Positions 18,354-27,323 are shown, numbered from the stretch's first letter. The stretch: DNA of 64,000 nt from Jeongeupia wiesaeckerbachi (GCF_050916355.1 NZ_CP136946.1:1426001-1490000); one strand, 5' to 3'. Program-made: numbers and translations. Notes: a model not told the origin generated them from the sequence alone.

Positions 18354-18389
18354 CCAGAGCTGCGCAGCGGTCTTAAAACCTCAGCCATG

Positions 18390-18413
18390 AAAAACGGCCC
18401 TTCCGGGCCGTTT
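18390..18413 (-). terminator. Terminator of metF
   Basis: On the minus strand, AAACGGCCC/GGGCCGTTTTT forms a stem with a GGAA-type loop and a terminal T-run, 20 bases after the metF stop. Confidence 0.88.
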
Positions 18414-18433
18414 CACTGCTGCACATCCCGCGC

Positions 18434-19264
18434 TCAGAAACCCAGCCGCTGACAAATCGTACTCACCGCCCCGGCCGCGTTGAGCGTATAGAAATGCAGC
18501 CCCGGCGCGCCTTGCGACAGCACCCGGTCCGACAGCTCGGTGACGAAGTCGAGGCCAAAGGCGCGGATCGATGCCGAATCGTCGCCGAACGACGCCAGCC
18601 GCAGCTTGAGCCAGCGCGGGATTTCGGCGCCGCACATGTCGGAGAAGCGCGACAGCTGGCTGAAGTTCTGGATCGGCATGATGCCGGGCACGATCGGGAT
18701 GGTGACGCCGCGGCTCTGTACTTCGTCGACGAAGCGGAAATAGGCATCGGCGTTGAAGAAGTACTGGGTGATCGCCGCGTCTGCGCCGGCGTTGACCTTG
18801 CCGACGAAGGCGCGCAGATCGGCCTCGGCGCTCTGCGCCTGCGGGTGGTACTCGGGGTAGGCGGCGACTTCGATGTGGAACCAGTCGCCGTGCTGCTCGC
18901 GGATGAAGGCGACCAGTTCGTTGGCATAGCGGAATTCGCCGACGTCGACCATGCCCGACGGAATGTCGCCGCGCAGCGCGACGATGCGGCGGATGCCGTG
19001 CTCGCGATAGCTCGTCAGCAGCTCGGCAATGGTCGCGCGGGTCGAGCCGATGCACGACAGGTGCGGCGCCGCCTGATGGCCTTCGGACTGGATTTCGAAC
19101 ACCGCATTGCGCGTGCCGTCCTGCGTCGTACCGCCGGCGCCGAAGGTCACAGAGAAGAACTCGGGCTTGAACTGGGCGAGCTGGCGGCGCGTGTTGCGCA
19201 GCTTGTCGGTGCCTTCGGGCGTTTTGGACGGGAAGAATTCGAAGCTGATCGGCGGGCGGGTCAT
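18434..19264 (-). CDS. metF: 5,10-methylenetetrahydrofolate reductase
   Basis: 276 residues, cytosolic FAD enzyme that reduces methylene-THF to methyl-THF for methionine synthesis. The family pattern is clear: N-terminal SFEFFPSKTPEG (with the catalytic Glu in FEFFP), FFSVTFGAGGTT, HLSCIG, RRIVALRGDIPSG (FAD binding), ITQYFFNADAYFRFVD, and PGIMPI. The length matches E. coli MetF without the regulatory domain of eukaryotic enzymes. It stands alone on the minus strand; ahcY, often its neighbour in betaproteobacteria, lies 10 kb away. A GTTCGC/GCGAAC dyad lies upstream at 19316-19331. Confidence 0.96.
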   Translation of the reverse strand: MTRPPISFEFFPSKTPEGTDKLRNTRRQLAQFKPEFFSVTFGAGGTTQDGTRNAVFEIQSEGHQAAPHLSCIGSTRATIAELLTSYREHGIRRIVALRGDIPSGMVDVGEFRYANELVAFIREQHGDWFHIEVAAYPEYHPQAQSAEADLRAFVGKVNAGADAAITQYFFNADAYFRFVDEVQSRGVTIPIVPGIMPIQNFSQLSRFSDMCGAEIPRWLKLRLASFGDDSASIRAFGLDFVTELSDRVLSQGAPGLHFYTLNAAGAVSTICQRLGF

Positions 19265-19488
19265 GGCGGCTGTTCGGTGGAAACTCTTGGCAATCTTACC
19301 ACTGCCCCGCCCGGTGTTCGCGCTAGCGAACGTGCAATAGGTTCATGTTGGCGTGAGTTTGCCGTGTGGCGGCGACAACGGATCGACTTCGGGCGTGCCA
19401 CCGACCACGTCGCTGCGCTGCGGCGTCCGCTTGGGTTGCTGCCGCAGCCGTGCGCGACGTCGTGCACAGCACCAGGGGATCGGACGTT

Positions 19489-20175
19489 TCATAACCATGC
19501 TCCAAGCAGGGGGGAGATCAACACCATGGCGATGCCGGCCATCGTCATGGTCAGGCTGGCGACGACGCCTTCCTCGCCGCCGATTTCGCGCGCCTTGGCC
19601 GTGCCGGCACCGTGGCTGGCGGCGCCGAACATCGCGCCGCGCGCCATGCGCGAGCGCAGCGGCAACAGCCGCATCACCGTTTCGCCGATCGCCATGCCGA
19701 ACACGCCGGTGACGACGACGAAGAGCGAGGTCAGCTCGCGCGAGCCGCCGAAGGCATCGGTGGCGACGACGGCGAACGGTGTCGAGACCGAACGCGACAG
19801 CAGGCTGTGGGTCACTTCATCGGGTAGCTGGAACAGCGTTGCCAGCAACCACGACGAACCAATGCCGAGCGCGACACCGGCGATCACGCCGATCGTCAGC
19901 GTCAGCGGGTTGCGGCGGATGATCTCGCGCTGGTCGTAGATCGGCACGGCGAAGGCGATCGTCGTCGGCCCGAGCAGCCAGACCAGCCAGCGGGCGTCGG
20001 CGTTGTAGACCGGATAGGGAATGCCGGCGAGCAGCACGATGGCACCGAGGATCAGCGGCGCAAGCAGGATCGGGGCGAACCAGATCTTGCGGTGGCGGCG
20101 GTACAGCCATTTGCAGCCGTAGTAGACGGCGATGGTCAGCAGCAGGCTGATCAACGCAAGCGGCGACGTGGCCAT
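19489..20175 (-). CDS. LrgB/CidB-family membrane protein
   Basis: 228 residues from the ATG at 20175, which overlaps the preceding stop by one base (TAATG). Seven or so membrane helices are visible, with family motifs PILLAPLILGAIVLL, LGPTTIAFAVPIYDQ, KSVSTPFAV-like RSVSTPFAVVAT, and GAASHGAGTAKAREIGGEEG near the C-terminus. LrgB/CidB proteins act with holin-like LrgA/CidA partners and have been linked to murein hydrolase export, programmed lysis and, more recently, pyruvate or glycolate transport. Frame extension to 20403 lies inside the upstream gene and is not real. Confidence 0.92.
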   Translation of the reverse strand: MATSPLALISLLLTIAVYYGCKWLYRRHRKIWFAPILLAPLILGAIVLLAGIPYPVYNADARWLVWLLGPTTIAFAVPIYDQREIIRRNPLTLTIGVIAGVALGIGSSWLLATLFQLPDEVTHSLLSRSVSTPFAVVATDAFGGSRELTSLFVVVTGVFGMAIGETVMRLLPLRSRMARGAMFGAASHGAGTAKAREIGGEEGVVASLTMTMAGIAMVLISPLLGAWL

Positions 20176-20600
20176 TACAGGGCTCCGGCGAGTGCGCGGC
20201 GGCGAGATTTGGCGCGGATTCGGCGGCGGTGTTCCCAGCGGAACACGACATCGACCACCAGTGCGGTCCCGGCCATGACGATCAGCGTGCCGAGGCCGAT
20301 GACCACGATCAGCGGCAAGCCTTCGGCCTTGAACAGCGTGCCGAACTGGACCACGGCGATGCACGGCGGAATGAAGAACAGCAGCATTTCGGCCAGCAGC
20401 CATTCGGCGCCGCGGCGGATCGCATCGGCCGGCATCAGGCCGGTCATCAGCAAGGCCAGCACCACGCCGAGCCCGATCACGCTGCCCGGAATCGGCGAAT
20501 GCACGACACGGGCCAGCCAGTCGGTGGCGAACCAGACGGCAAAGATCAGCAGCAATTGGGTGACGAGCCGGAGCAGGTCCGACACGCGCTTGGTCGCCAT
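20175..20600 (-). CDS. CidA/LrgA-family holin-like protein
   Basis: 141 residues with four membrane helices: LVTQLLLIFAVWFATDWLARVVH, PGSVIGLGVVLALLMTG, a third at AEWLLAEMLLFFIPPCIAV, and LIVVIGLGTLIVMAGTALVVDVVF. The PIPGSVIGL and FIPPCIAVV motifs are typical. The C-terminus is basic (RRRIRAKSRRR). It is the first gene of a two-gene operon with the LrgB-type partner and divergent from a LysR regulator, the classic cidR-cidAB arrangement. Confidence 0.92.
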   Translation of the reverse strand: MATKRVSDLLRLVTQLLLIFAVWFATDWLARVVHSPIPGSVIGLGVVLALLMTGLMPADAIRRGAEWLLAEMLLFFIPPCIAVVQFGTLFKAEGLPLIVVIGLGTLIVMAGTALVVDVVFRWEHRRRIRAKSRRRALAGAL

Positions 20601-20642
20601 GACGGCCTCCCGAGGTACACAGCCCGCAGTTTAGGCCTGCGC

Positions 20643-20679
20643 ATTGATTACAAGGATGAATTATCCTTATGAAATCAAT
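20643..20679. promoter_or_regulatory. Nested palindromic operator between cidA-type gene and lysR
   Basis: ATTGATT (20643-20649) pairs with AATCAAT (20673-20679), and AAGGAT (20652-20657) pairs with ATCCTT (20663-20668), centred on GAATT. Both arms fit LysR-type T-N11-A sites. The element is 22 bases before the LysR start, so it can serve autoregulation and control of the divergent operon. Confidence 0.75.
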
Positions 20680-20700
20680 GCCGATTTGGAATGATCAGCG

Positions 20701-21576
20701 ATGGAACTGCGAACCCTGCGCGCCTTTGCCGAGGTCGCCCACTGCGCCAGCTTCACGCTCGCGGCCGAAAAGCTGTGCGTGACGCAGCCGACGGTGAGCA
20801 AGCTGGTGCGCCAGCTCGAGGACGAACTGGGTCAGACGCTGCTGCTGCGCGACGGCAAGCGGCCCAGGCTGACCGACGCCGGTAGCGTGGTGCTCGGCTA
20901 CGCCGAACGTCTGCTCGCCGACGCCGCGCAGCTGCGTGCCGAACTCGACGGTTTGTCGGGGCTGGCGTGCGGCGAATTGCGCATCGGCGTGCCCTCGCTC
21001 GGCGGCCGGGTGTTCGTTGCGCTGATCAGCGAGTTCAAACGTCATTACCCGGGGGTCGAGCTCAAGCTGTTCGAGGACGGCGCGATCGCGATCGAGGCGG
21101 CGCTGCTCGCTGGCGAGCTCGAGCTTGGCGGGCTGCTGCACCCGGTTGCCGATCCGCGCTACCAGACGCTGACGCTGGTACGCGACCGGCTGGCGCTGAT
21201 CGCGCCGGAGCGTTCGGCCTGGGCGCACCGGCCGACGGTGGCGCTGGCCGAGCTGGCCGACGAGCCCTTCATCCTGTTCACGCCGGGCTTTGCGCTCAAC
21301 GACCGGATCGTATCGGCGTGCGCGGAGGCCGGCTTTTCGCCACAGGTCACCGGCCGTAGTGGCCAGCCCGGGCTGATTCAGGCAATGGTGCGCGGCGGCA
21401 TCGGCATTGCGCTGCTGCCGACGTCGGAAATCGCCGCGTCGGCGCCGGACGGGCTGGCCGTGTGCACGCTCGAAGCCGAGATCCCATGGGAGATCGCGCT
21501 GGCATGGCCGCGCGACGCCTATCTGTCGCACGCTGCCCGCGCCTGGCTGGCATTGGCACAGGCGCGTTATGGCTGA
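20701..21576 (+). CDS. LysR-family regulator, probably of the cidAB-type operon
   Basis: 291 residues. The N-terminal winged helix-turn-helix is clear (LRTLRAFAEVAHCASFTLAAEKLCVTQPTVSKLVRQLE, residues 3-41), followed by the LysR substrate domain (LRIGVPSLGGRVFVALISEFKRHYPGVELKLFEDG). It is divergent from the CidA/LrgB pair with a palindrome in between; CidR orthologues respond to acetate/overflow metabolism. Its last 10 bases overlap the convergent nitrilase gene. Confidence 0.9.
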   Translation: MELRTLRAFAEVAHCASFTLAAEKLCVTQPTVSKLVRQLEDELGQTLLLRDGKRPRLTDAGSVVLGYAERLLADAAQLRAELDGLSGLACGELRIGVPSLGGRVFVALISEFKRHYPGVELKLFEDGAIAIEAALLAGELELGGLLHPVADPRYQTLTLVRDRLALIAPERSAWAHRPTVALAELADEPFILFTPGFALNDRIVSACAEAGFSPQVTGRSGQPGLIQAMVRGGIGIALLPTSEIAASAPDGLAVCTLEAEIPWEIALAWPRDAYLSHAARAWLALAQARYG

Positions 21577-22547
21577 CTGACGTCGACCGGGGCGTCGGAG
21601 AAACGGGCGGCGCGGGCGTCGCGCAAGCCCGGCCGGCCTTCGGTCAGCACGCCGTAGAGTTCGGGGCGCCGGCCCTGCATCCAGCGCCGGCCCGAACACA
21701 GCGGCAACAGGCCGAGGTCGAGGTCGGCGTCGACCAGCGCGTCGGCGGCGGCCCAGGTCTCGGCGAGGATGCGGCCGTAGGGGTCGAGCACCATCGCGTT
21801 GCCGGTGCGGACCTCGTCGTCGTCTTCACCGACGCCGTTGGCGAAGACGATGAACAGGCCATTGTCGTGCGCGCGAGCCGGCAGCCAGCGCAGCAGCCAC
21901 TCGCGCCCGTTCGGGCCACGGAACGCCGCCTCGATCGCCGCCGGATCTTGGTGGCGGTTGCGCCAGACGGACAGCGGAATCTTCTTCATCGCGTTCGGGC
22001 TGCGCGAATCGGTGCCGCCGGTCTGGTGCGGTGCCAGCAGTACCGTCGCGCCGAGCAGTGCAGTGGCGCGGGCGTTCTCGACCAGATTGTTGTCCCAGCA
22101 AATCAGCACGCCGACGCGCACGCCCCACGGCGTATCGAACACCGTGTAGCGGTCGCCGCTGGCGATCGCCGGGTGCTCGAACGCGTGCAGCTTGCGGTGG
22201 CAATGCACCTGTCCGCCGGGCAGACAGACGGCGTAGGCGTTGTAGAGCCGGCCGTCGTCGCCGCGCTCGACGAAGCCGACGCCGATCCCGATGCCGTGCT
22301 CCATTGCCAGCGCCCGAACCGCTGCGATCGACGGGCCGTCGAGCGGCTCGGCCAGTGCCGCAACGGCAGCCGCATCGAGCTTGGGCACGTGCCAGTAGCC
22401 GGTGATGCACATTTCCGGCAGCGCGAGCAGCTGCACGCCACGGCGGGCGGCCTCAAGAGCGAAGTCGGCGATGCGGCCGAGGTTGTAGGCCTTGTCATTG
22501 GCGCGGTGCTGGAACTGCGCGGCGGCGACGCGTAGCGATTCGGTCAT
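21567..22547 (-). CDS. Carbon-nitrogen hydrolase (nitrilase superfamily)
   Basis: 326 residues from the ATG at 22547 (MTESLRVAAAQF, the usual start of the fold); upstream in-frame codons to 22607 look like leader. The catalytic triad is visible: Glu45 in LALPEM, Lys119 in HCHRKLH, and Cys150 in VLICWDNN. Cytosolic enzymes of this family cleave nitriles, N-carbamoyl compounds or amides. The insertion after APHQTGGTDSRSPNAM makes it longer than core amidases. It is divergent from a LysR regulator that likely controls it. The substrate is not assignable. Confidence 0.9.
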   Translation of the reverse strand: MTESLRVAAAQFQHRANDKAYNLGRIADFALEAARRGVQLLALPEMCITGYWHVPKLDAAAVAALAEPLDGPSIAAVRALAMEHGIGIGVGFVERGDDGRLYNAYAVCLPGGQVHCHRKLHAFEHPAIASGDRYTVFDTPWGVRVGVLICWDNNLVENARATALLGATVLLAPHQTGGTDSRSPNAMKKIPLSVWRNRHQDPAAIEAAFRGPNGREWLLRWLPARAHDNGLFIVFANGVGEDDDEVRTGNAMVLDPYGRILAETWAAADALVDADLDLGLLPLCSGRRWMQGRRPELYGVLTEGRPGLRDARAARFSDAPVDVSQP

Positions 22548-22653
22548 GATGGGATTCCGGTACATGCCGGCGGGCCGGCGACACCGACGATTTAAGCACC
22601 GTGTCATGGCGCCGGATAATGATGAATTTTCCGACCGGTGATAACCTGAAGGA

Positions 22654-23493
22654 ATGGAAATCCGCCTGCTCCGCGCCTTTGTCGTTCTCGCCGACTGCCT
22701 GCACTACGGTCAGGCCGCCAGACGGCTGTGCCTGACCCAGCCGGCGCTGACCAAGCAGATCCGCGTACTCGAAGACCGGCTCGGCGCACCGCTGTTTGTC
22801 CGTGGCCGTCACGGTGCGGTGCTGACCGGCTTCGGCGCCGACTTCCTCGCCGAAGCAAGCGAGCTGCTTGCCCGCGCCGACGCGCTCGACGCACGTGCGC
22901 GCCGCATGGCGCAAGGCGAAGCGGGTCGGCTGGCGATCGGTTTCGGGCTGTCCAGCCTGCAGCTGGCACCGCAGCACATCGCAGCCTTCCGCCGTCACCA
23001 TCCGGACGTCGAGATCAGTCTCGAGGACATGTCGTCGGCCGAGCAGGTCGACCGGCTGCTGACTGGCCGGCTGCAGCTTGGTTTCGTCCGCCTGCCGGTC
23101 CCGGCGCCGCTGGCGAGTCTGCCGCTGCTGACCGACAGGCTAGTGCTGGCGGTCGGCAACGGCGTCGATTCGCTGCGACCGCAAACGGTATTGCGGCTGG
23201 CGCGGCATCGTGGCCCGGGGCTTGCCGGCGAGGTCGACCGCTTGCTCGACCACTGGAGCGGGCAGGGCTTTGTGCCGCCGGCCATTCACGAAGCCGGCGA
23301 CATCCAGACCCTGCTGGCACTGGCGGCGGCCGGCATTGGCGCTGCGCCGGTGCCCGAGAGCGCCCTCCACATCCTGCCGCCTGGCGTACGCATCGTGCCG
23401 CCCGACACCGAGATAATCTGGCAGACCGGTCTGGCATGGCTGCCAGGGCGCGGCAGCCCGCTGTGTGACCGTTTCATCGCGCTGCTGCGCTAG
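22654..23493 (+). CDS. LysR-family regulator divergent from the nitrilase gene
   Basis: 279 residues. N-terminal helix-turn-helix IRLLRAFVVLADCLHYGQAARRLCLTQPALTKQIRVLE with the typical QAARRL/TQPALTKQI spacing, then a LysR effector domain (LAIGFGLSSLQLAPQHIAAFRRHHPDVEISLEDM). Its promoter shares the 106-bp gap with the nitrilase start; TAATGATGAATTTT (22617-22630) is AT-rich and a likely operator/promoter area. The inducer is unknown. Confidence 0.88.
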   Translation: MEIRLLRAFVVLADCLHYGQAARRLCLTQPALTKQIRVLEDRLGAPLFVRGRHGAVLTGFGADFLAEASELLARADALDARARRMAQGEAGRLAIGFGLSSLQLAPQHIAAFRRHHPDVEISLEDMSSAEQVDRLLTGRLQLGFVRLPVPAPLASLPLLTDRLVLAVGNGVDSLRPQTVLRLARHRGPGLAGEVDRLLDHWSGQGFVPPAIHEAGDIQTLLALAAAGIGAAPVPESALHILPPGVRIVPPDTEIIWQTGLAWLPGRGSPLCDRFIALLR

Positions 23494-23540
23494 CCGTCGG
23501 CCTGCCTATACTGCAGAGCAACAGAGTCGAGGAGATCACC

Positions 23541-24677
23541 ATGTCGCTCCCGGATGGTCCATCCCGCGGAATGCGCGCCGCCGCACCAGCGGTACCGACC
23601 TTTGTCGGCGCCGGTCTGCGCAGCGAGGAAATCGCCGAGCATGCGCAGCTGGCGCTGCACAGCGTGTCGACGCTGACGACGCTGATTGCGCGCTCGACCG
23701 ATCCGCTCGGCTTCAAGCACGGCCTTGGCGCATTGCACCTGCCGGAACCGCTGTCGCGCCAGCTTGGCCGGCTGGCCGCCGAAAATCCCGAGCTGTACCA
23801 GCACCACCTGATTATCGTGATCCTGGCCGACTATCTGGCGCTGGGGTTGCAACTGTCGGCGCCGGACCGGGCCGCGTTGATGATCGCCGCGCTGTTCCAC
23901 GATGCCGGGCTGATCGGTCTGGACAGCTTGATCCCGGCGGCCGGTGATCCCGAGGCGCGGCGCATCATCGACGATCATCCGCAACTGGCGGCCTTGTTGC
24001 TGCGACGCTGTCCGGAAGTGCCCGAGGCGGCGGTGCTGGCGGTGCTGCAGCATCACGAACGCGTCGACGGCAGCGGCTACCCGACTCACGGTACGCACCG
24101 TGCACTGCATCCGCTCGGCGAAATCCTCGCCGTCGCCGAGGCGGTCGGTTCGGTGCTGCCCAAGCGCCGACCGGCGGCGATGCTGATCTGGCTGCGGCTG
24201 ATCCGCAACAGTTTCCGGACCGATGCGATCGACCTGCTGGCGCGTGCCTTGCAGGGCATCGTTTCGCCCGGCCAAAGCCATCCTTCCGAGGCGAGACTGC
24301 TGGTGCTGTCCGAGCAACTGGGGGGGCAGGCGGCGCTGTTCGACAACTGGCTGGTCCAGCGTGGCCGCCTTGAGGCGCTGGCGCTGCCCGATTTCGTCAT
24401 CGACCGGCTCGACCGCATCTACGGCATGCTGGCGCAGCTCGGTATCGATCTGCACCGGATCGAGCTGGCGCTCGATTACGCGATCGACGACGAGCAGGTT
24501 GCGCAGGAGTTGCTGGCGCTGGCACAGGAAGTCGACTGGCAGCTCGGCGATCTGCTGCGCGACATCCAGCGCCACGATCTGCCGCAGTCTGCGAGCTGGC
24601 CTGCGTGGCGGCTCGAACTCGAAGCGCTGGCGCAACGCGTCCGGGCCGCGCGCGGCGATCACACCGCCCGCTCCTGA
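23541..24677 (+). CDS. HD-GYP-like domain protein, partly degenerate
   Basis: 378 residues. Residues ~85-200 form an HD-type phosphohydrolase domain: H120-D121 in LFHDAGLIGL, H171-H172-E173 in HHERVDGSGYP, and the GYP triad at 179-181. HD-GYP proteins usually hydrolyse c-di-GMP. Here the canonical HDIGK reads HDAGL, losing the Lys, and the region after GYP is shortened, so activity is uncertain. The flanking N- and C-terminal thirds are helical with no recognised domain. A TATACT-like -10 lies at 23506-23511, a GAGGAG ribosome site at 23530-23535. Confidence 0.75.
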   Translation: MSLPDGPSRGMRAAAPAVPTFVGAGLRSEEIAEHAQLALHSVSTLTTLIARSTDPLGFKHGLGALHLPEPLSRQLGRLAAENPELYQHHLIIVILADYLALGLQLSAPDRAALMIAALFHDAGLIGLDSLIPAAGDPEARRIIDDHPQLAALLLRRCPEVPEAAVLAVLQHHERVDGSGYPTHGTHRALHPLGEILAVAEAVGSVLPKRRPAAMLIWLRLIRNSFRTDAIDLLARALQGIVSPGQSHPSEARLLVLSEQLGGQAALFDNWLVQRGRLEALALPDFVIDRLDRIYGMLAQLGIDLHRIELALDYAIDDEQVAQELLALAQEVDWQLGDLLRDIQRHDLPQSASWPAWRLELEALAQRVRAARGDHTARS

Positions 24678-24708
24678 ACGCGGCGCTTGCCGCCGTGGTG
24701 GAAGAGCG

Positions 24709-26655
24709 TCAGTGCTGGCCGAAGCGCCGCCGTCCGCCGCGCTTGGGCTGCGGCGCGTGCGCCTGACGCTTGTTCTGCTGCTGCAGCATCAGGTCGATCT
24801 TCTCCGACGTCGTTTTCATCAACGATTGCGCCAGCTCCTCGTGCGGGAAGGTATCGGCCATCCGGTAGCCCAGCCACGCATACGCGGCATAGAGCTTGCA
24901 GGTGTCCTCGAGGTATTGCAGCGCGTTGCGTCCGCCGATGCCCTCGATCCGCAGCAATGGCGACGGCTTGCCGTCGGCACGGTCGCGCGCCCAGTCCATC
25001 AGCGCATTCTCGAGCATCGGGATCTTGGTCGACACCGGGCACAGGCTGAAGGTGTAGCGGTCTTCGAGCGACAGCTTCAGCGTATCGAGCCAGCGCGCTT
25101 TTTCCATCTGGTCGGACAGGTTGGCCGGTACGAAGAACTCGTCGTGCACGTTGATGTGCTTGGTGAAGAGCTCGAGCAGCGCGAACAGCTTGGTCTGGCC
25201 GGTCGCCTTGGAAATCTGCTGCAGATAGTCGAGGTTGGGTGCGACGAAGAAACCGGTGGCCGGCAGCGGGTCGATTTTCTCGCGCAGCAGTTCGGTGATG
25301 ACCTTGTGCGTACGGGCGTCGAAGCCGGCGACAAAACCGGCTTCGTGCGCGCCGAAGCGGCCGGCACGGCCGGCGATCTGCTTGGCGAGCGCCGCGGTGA
25401 TCGTGCCTTCGCTATAACCGTCCCATTTGTTCGACGTGGTGAAAATCACCCGCCGCGCCGGCGTGTTCAGGCCCATGCCGATCGCGTCGGTGCCGACGAT
25501 GATCTTGGTGTCGCCCGAGACGAAGCGCTCGGCCTGCGCCTGCCGCACTTCGGGCGAGAGGTTGCCGTAGATCGCCGAGACAGCGAAGCCCTCGGCAATC
25601 GCCTGGTCGCGCCAGTTGAGCACTTCGCGGCGCGAGAACGCGATCAGCACGTCGCCGGGCTTCAGGTTCTTCAGCGAGCCGAGCGGTTGCGGATCCATTT
25701 TCAGCGGCGATTTGCGTTCGAGCTTGCGGATTTCCAGCGTGCCGCCGATGCGGTGGACCAGCGATTCAATCGCCTGTTGCGCCTCGAGCGCGCCCAGCAG
25801 GTAAACGGTATTCGCCGGCACGCCGCAGACGGCGGCCGTCCATGCGGCGCCGCGGTCCGGGTCGTCCAGGAGCTGGATTTCGTCGATTACCGCCACGTCG
25901 ATCGGCTTGTTCGGGTTGAACATCTCGACGGTGCTGGCGACGTGGGTCGCGCCCGGATGCAGCTTGCGCTGTTCGCCGGTGATCAGGCTGACGGCGACGC
26001 CGGCGTCGAGCAGGCGCTGATAGTTTTCCAGTGCCAGCAGCCGCAGCGGCGCGAGGTAGGCGCCGGATCTGGCTTGCGCCAGATGCTCCATCGCCGCGTG
26101 CGTTTTGCCCGAGTTGGTCGGGCCGAGCACGGCGATGAAATGCCGCGGCATCGCCTGCGCGGTGGTGAACGATTCGGGGTACAGCGACAGGTTGACGGCG
26201 TTGCGCGTTTTTTCGGCCTGCCGCGTCGCCGCGTGCGTGCCCTGCTGTGCTTCGATCCGCGCCAGCGCAACCTTGCAGCGTTCGCTGGCGCGCTCGTATT
26301 TGGCCTGCAATGCGTTCAGCGCGCCGGTCGGATCGAGCTCGCATTCGGTCGCGATGTCGATCACCGCATCGGCGCAGTCACGCAGCGCGGTTTCCAGCGT
26401 GTGCAGCGCCGCGGCATTCCAGCGTTCCTGCAGGAGCGCGAGCTTGGCCGTCGTCGTCAGCTTGCGCCACTTGGCGGTTTTGCCGAGGAAACCGGCGTCC
26501 GGTACCAGATGGTAGGGAATACGGCGGTCGCCGACGGCGATCTCGCCGTGGACCGACACGGCGTAGCTGCCGTCGGTGGTGATCAGCGTCGCGCGATGCG
26601 CGTGCAGGTAGTCGCTCAGGGCGTTGCTGGATTCGGTCGATTCGATATCGGTCAT
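24709..26655 (-). CDS. Suv3-type DExH RNA helicase
   Basis: 648 residues, superfamily 2 helicase most like mitochondrial SUV3. Walker A GPTNSGKT is at 178-185, Walker B DEIQ at 258-261, with TSG-equivalent GALEAQQ and C-terminal motif VI QIAGRAGRFG. The SUV3-specific C-terminal domain follows (DLxYLQQISKATGQ, FxLCPVSTK). A 170-residue N-terminal region precedes the core and the tail is basic (PKRGGRRR), fitting nucleic-acid binding. In mitochondria SUV3 works with PNPase in RNA decay; a similar bacterial role is inference. Single gene, minus strand. Confidence 0.88.
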   Translation of the reverse strand: MTDIESTESSNALSDYLHAHRATLITTDGSYAVSVHGEIAVGDRRIPYHLVPDAGFLGKTAKWRKLTTTAKLALLQERWNAAALHTLETALRDCADAVIDIATECELDPTGALNALQAKYERASERCKVALARIEAQQGTHAATRQAEKTRNAVNLSLYPESFTTAQAMPRHFIAVLGPTNSGKTHAAMEHLAQARSGAYLAPLRLLALENYQRLLDAGVAVSLITGEQRKLHPGATHVASTVEMFNPNKPIDVAVIDEIQLLDDPDRGAAWTAAVCGVPANTVYLLGALEAQQAIESLVHRIGGTLEIRKLERKSPLKMDPQPLGSLKNLKPGDVLIAFSRREVLNWRDQAIAEGFAVSAIYGNLSPEVRQAQAERFVSGDTKIIVGTDAIGMGLNTPARRVIFTTSNKWDGYSEGTITAALAKQIAGRAGRFGAHEAGFVAGFDARTHKVITELLREKIDPLPATGFFVAPNLDYLQQISKATGQTKLFALLELFTKHINVHDEFFVPANLSDQMEKARWLDTLKLSLEDRYTFSLCPVSTKIPMLENALMDWARDRADGKPSPLLRIEGIGGRNALQYLEDTCKLYAAYAWLGYRMADTFPHEELAQSLMKTTSEKIDLMLQQQNKRQAHAPQPKRGGRRRFGQH

Positions 26656-26714
26656 GGGCTTGTCGGTAGCCGGCCCGCGCGGGGCCGGTGGTTCTCATTG
26701 AGGGATGGGGGGCG

Positions 26715-27323
26715 TCAGCGGCGTTTGCGCAGGATGACGCTGAGGTTGTTGGCCGGCATCGCGACCACGTCGTCGAGCACGAAGCCGGCATCAAGGGCGA
26801 TGCCGATCACCGCCTCGAGATCGCGCACGCCCCACTCCGGGTTGCGTGCCTTCAGCTGGGCATCGAAAGCGGCATTGCTCGGCGCGGTATGGGTGCCGTC
26901 GCGGCGGAACGGGCCGTACAGGTAGACGGGGCCGCCGGGCTCGAGCACGCGGCCGGCGCCGGCAAACAGCGCCTCTGTCGCCGACCACGGCGAGATGTGC
27001 AGCATATTGATGCAGACCAGCGCCTGTGTCGATGCGATGCCCCAGTTTTCGGTCTCGACGTCCAGCGCCAGCGGTGGTGGCAAGGCAAGCCCGGCGTGCG
27101 TTGCCCACGCAGCGATCGACGCCCGCGACGGCGCGTCCGGATCGCTGGTTTGCCACACGAGCTGCGGCAGCGCCGCGGCGAAGTACAGCGCGTGCTCGCC
27201 GCTGCCGCTGGCGATTTCCAGCACCGTGCCCGACGCCGGCAGCACACGCTGCAGCACCGCGAGGATGGCGTCGCGGTTGCGTTCGGTGGCAGGGGCGTAA
27301 AGGCGGGCGTCGGGATCGGTCAT
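26715..27323 (-). CDS. DUF938 family, SAM-methyltransferase-like
   Basis: 202 residues. The pattern YAPATERNRDAIL, VLEIASGSGEHALYFA (SAM-binding motif I) and CINMLHISPW marks DUF938, a Rossmann-fold methyltransferase-like family of unknown substrate. LYGPFRRDGTHTAPSNAAFDAQL is the other conserved block. The start is ATG at 27323 after AAGGAG. It follows 60 bases upstream of the helicase gene on the same strand and could be co-transcribed with it. Confidence 0.88.
   Translation of the reverse strand: MTDPDARLYAPATERNRDAILAVLQRVLPASGTVLEIASGSGEHALYFAAALPQLVWQTSDPDAPSRASIAAWATHAGLALPPPLALDVETENWGIASTQALVCINMLHISPWSATEALFAGAGRVLEPGGPVYLYGPFRRDGTHTAPSNAAFDAQLKARNPEWGVRDLEAVIGIALDAGFVLDDVVAMPANNLSVILRKRR

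Larger units (their letters stand above)
17802..18389. other. Long non-coding stretch with inverted repeat pair
   Basis: No gene is supported here; open frames are arginine/proline-rich and lack start signals. The stretch holds two inverted copies of a ~108-bp element at its ends (next two entries). Between them lies a GC-rich middle that resembles intergenic sequences widespread in beta- and gammaproteobacteria whose translations are often mis-annotated as hypothetical proteins; that resemblance is from memory. Confidence 0.6.

Noticed and set aside
17809..18450. Several 60-90 codon frames in the long gap after the AraC gene
   Set aside because: They lie in repeat/hairpin DNA, are Arg/Pro/Ala-rich and lack start signals.
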